Below, in pieces: positions 62,794 to 64,000 of a stretch of DNA of 64,000 nt. The stretch lies in contig ONTS01000008.1 of the NCBI GenBank assembly GCA_900320845.1, forward strand, positions 40,149 through 104,148, given 5' to 3'. The notes beneath the pieces were generated by a model. The model saw only the letters and a program-made list of their open reading frames with translations. It did not search any database and had not been told where the DNA came from. This DNA comes from an uncultured Prevotellaceae bacterium. GTDB taxonomy: Bacteria > Bacteroidota > Bacteroidia > Bacteroidales > Bacteroidaceae. A program made the translations under genes and the position numbers. The first letter of the stretch is position 1; each line of letters begins with the position of its first letter.

Positions 62794-64000
62794 ATGAAGC
62801 GTAAAATATATCAGCAACTCCTTGATTGGAAGGAGAAAAGAAACGGTGAGGTGGCACTACTCGTAGAGGGAGCACGACGCATCGGAAAGAGTTATATCGT
62901 AGAGGAGTTTGCCAAGAATGAGTATGAGTCATACATCCTCATCGACTTCAACAAGGCCCCCCAGATGGTAAGAGACTGGTTCGACCTCTATCTGGAAGAC
63001 CTTGACACGCTGTTCCTTTATCTGAGTCAGCACTACAAAGTGAGGCTCCATGAGCGCAAGTCGCTCATCATCCTTGACGAGATACAACTGTGCCCCAGAG
63101 CGAGAGCTGCCATAAAGTTCCTGGTGGCTGACAGAAGGTATGACTACATTGAGACGGGATCTTTGGTAAGTATCAGGAAAAACACGCAAGGCATCGTGCT
63201 CCCATCGGAAGAACGTCCCATTCAGATGTACCCGATGGACTTTGAAGAGTTTCTTTGGGCTACAGCCAATGATATGCTGATGGACTTGATACGGAAAATG
63301 TATGCAGAGCGGAAGCCGATGGGACAGGCTTTCCATCGTCAGGCAATGGATGCTTTCCGTCTCTATATGATAGTTGGAGGAATGCCGCAAGCCGTCAGAA
63401 AGTATGTTGAGACCAAAGACTTTGAAGCCGTAGATGAAGCAAAGCGCGATGTGCTGACAATCTATCGTAATGACATCTTCAATTATGCAGGTGAGATAGC
63501 CGACAAGGTGGTGTCTGTCTTCGACCAGATTCCTCCTCAGCTCTCCAAGCACGAAAAGAAATTTCGGTTGTCAGCCCTGAAACCAGGTGCGAAATACCGC
63601 GACTGGGACAATGCATTCTTCTGGCTGAAGGACGCGAGGGTGGTCAATATATGCTACAATTCGACAGAGCCGAACATCGGACTGAAGATGAACGAAGACC
63701 GTACAACATTGAAGTGTTATATGAACGATACGGGCTTGTTAATCAGTCATGCTTTCGATGAAAAGGGCATCGTCTCGTCTGACATTTACCGGAAATTGCT
63801 CTTTGGAAAGCTGGAGGTGAACGAGGGAATGCTCATTGAGAATATCGTGGCTCAGATGCTGACAGCCAGCGGTAACAAGCTCTTTTTCTATAGTAAGTCG
63901 TCAGAGGAAGCCAAGGAACGAATGGAAATAGACTTCTTGCTTCAAAAGGACAAAGTGACCAGTCGCCACAATATCCGTCCGATAGAAGTCAAAAGCGGCA
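62794..64000 (+). CDS. AAA ATPase with DUF4143 domain, 3' truncated by the window
   Basis: About 402 residues are visible; the frame is still open at the window edge. It has Walker A GARRIGKS, Walker B SLIILDEIQ and a sensor-like IETGSLVS. The DUF4143 C-terminal domain (KCYMNDTGLLISHAF, then EIDFLL and PIEVKSG) resembles a PD-(D/E)xK nuclease core. This large Bacteroidetes family is often multi-copy and accessory; its function is unknown. I prefer ATG 62794 (MKRKIYQQLLDWKEK), the usual family N-terminus; ATG 62752 would add 14 residues encoded partly by the repeat. Confidence 0.85.
   Translation, partial: MKRKIYQQLLDWKEKRNGEVALLVEGARRIGKSYIVEEFAKNEYESYILIDFNKAPQMVRDWFDLYLEDLDTLFLYLSQHYKVRLHERKSLIILDEIQLCPRARAAIKFLVADRRYDYIETGSLVSIRKNTQGIVLPSEERPIQMYPMDFEEFLWATANDMLMDLIRKMYAERKPMGQAFHRQAMDAFRLYMIVGGMPQAVRKYVETKDFEAVDEAKRDVLTIYRNDIFNYAGEIADKVVSVFDQIPPQLSKHEKKFRLSALKPGAKYRDWDNAFFWLKDARVVNICYNSTEPNIGLKMNEDRTTLKCYMNDTGLLISHAFDEKGIVSSDIYRKLLFGKLEVNEGMLIENIVAQMLTASGNKLFFYSKSSEEAKERMEIDFLLQKDKVTSRHNIRPIEVKSG

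Noticed and set aside
62929-63552. Minus-strand open frame of 207 codons opposite the DUF4143 ATPase
   Set aside because: Shadow of the Walker A/B-containing frame on the plus strand.
1-64000. Mobile elements, prophage, CRISPR arrays, rRNA and tRNA genes
   Set aside because: No transposase, integrase, spaced repeat array, terminal inverted repeats or tRNA-like cloverleaf was recognised.

Overview
The window is ordinary chromosomal DNA of a Bacteroidales bacterium, most likely Prevotella-like. This rests on protein families typical of the phylum (DUF349, DUF4491, N-rubredoxin rubrerythrin, DUF2461, HU/LysM fusion, methylmalonyl-CoA epimerase, membrane pyrophosphatase). It also rests on recurrent promoters of the Bacteroidetes primary-sigma type (TTG or TTTG, 19-21 nt, TAnnTTTG) and on weak Shine-Dalgarno sites. 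No rRNA, tRNA, CRISPR array, insertion sequence, prophage or integrase was seen. Gene density is high and genes sit in short co-directional runs. Both ends cut a gene: a glycosidase-like protein at the left and a DUF4143-type ATPase at the right.

0-9 kb (+): glycosidase-like tail; a fused CDP-ribitol-forming enzyme followed by LicD (polyol-phosphate or phosphocholine decoration of surface glycans); peptidase T; a CPA2 antiporter with an overlapping small helix-turn-helix-like gene; an exported Ntn-type amide hydrolase. 8.3-10.6 kb (-): DUF2461 protein, endonuclease III, a Skp/OmpH-like lipoprotein and a small membrane protein. 10.8-17 kb (+): PepD, K+-dependent membrane pyrophosphatase, then a coiled-coil protein, ZapA and RNase Y. 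17.3-23 kb: methylmalonyl-CoA epimerase (-), then MltG, GlnS, a TPR protein, a DedA protein and a CAT-like protein (+). 23.1-27 kb (-): rubrerythrin, a PerR-like Fur protein with candidate operators on its own promoter, and ClpC. 27.3-33.5 kb (+): surface lipoprotein, TPR protein, AlkD-like protein, CorA with a structured leader containing a short upstream reading frame, and a DUF349 protein.

33.5-45 kb: a nucleotidyltransferase (-) divergent from an rRNA methyltransferase, DPP IV, and a tight ATP-grasp / CDP-alcohol phosphatidyltransferase / HAD set that looks like an unassigned phospholipid head-group pathway. An envelope run follows: SH3 lipoprotein, polytopic protein, YqaA-like protein and PBP1A. 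45-49 kb (+): KdsB, a 3'-5' exonuclease, RlmI and TilS. 49-54 kb (-): a six-gene run DUF4491, RlmH, FtsE-like, aspartate kinase, unknown, BadF/NAGK-like kinase. 54-58 kb (+): FtsY, RimO and a membrane protein joining HU-like domains to a LysM-like domain. 58-62.6 kb (-): DUF486, cardiolipin synthase, KdsD, KdsA, then an AlkZ-related protein with an MGMT-family protein. 62.7 kb to the end (+): ATPase with three direct repeats around its promoter.

The most interesting non-routine signals are the corA leader (upstream frame plus mutually exclusive hairpins, one sequestering the ribosome site), the paired operators at the perR-like promoter, the ATP-grasp/CDP-alcohol transferase/HAD lipid cluster, the HU-TM-LysM protein, and the phased repeats before the DUF4143 ATPase.
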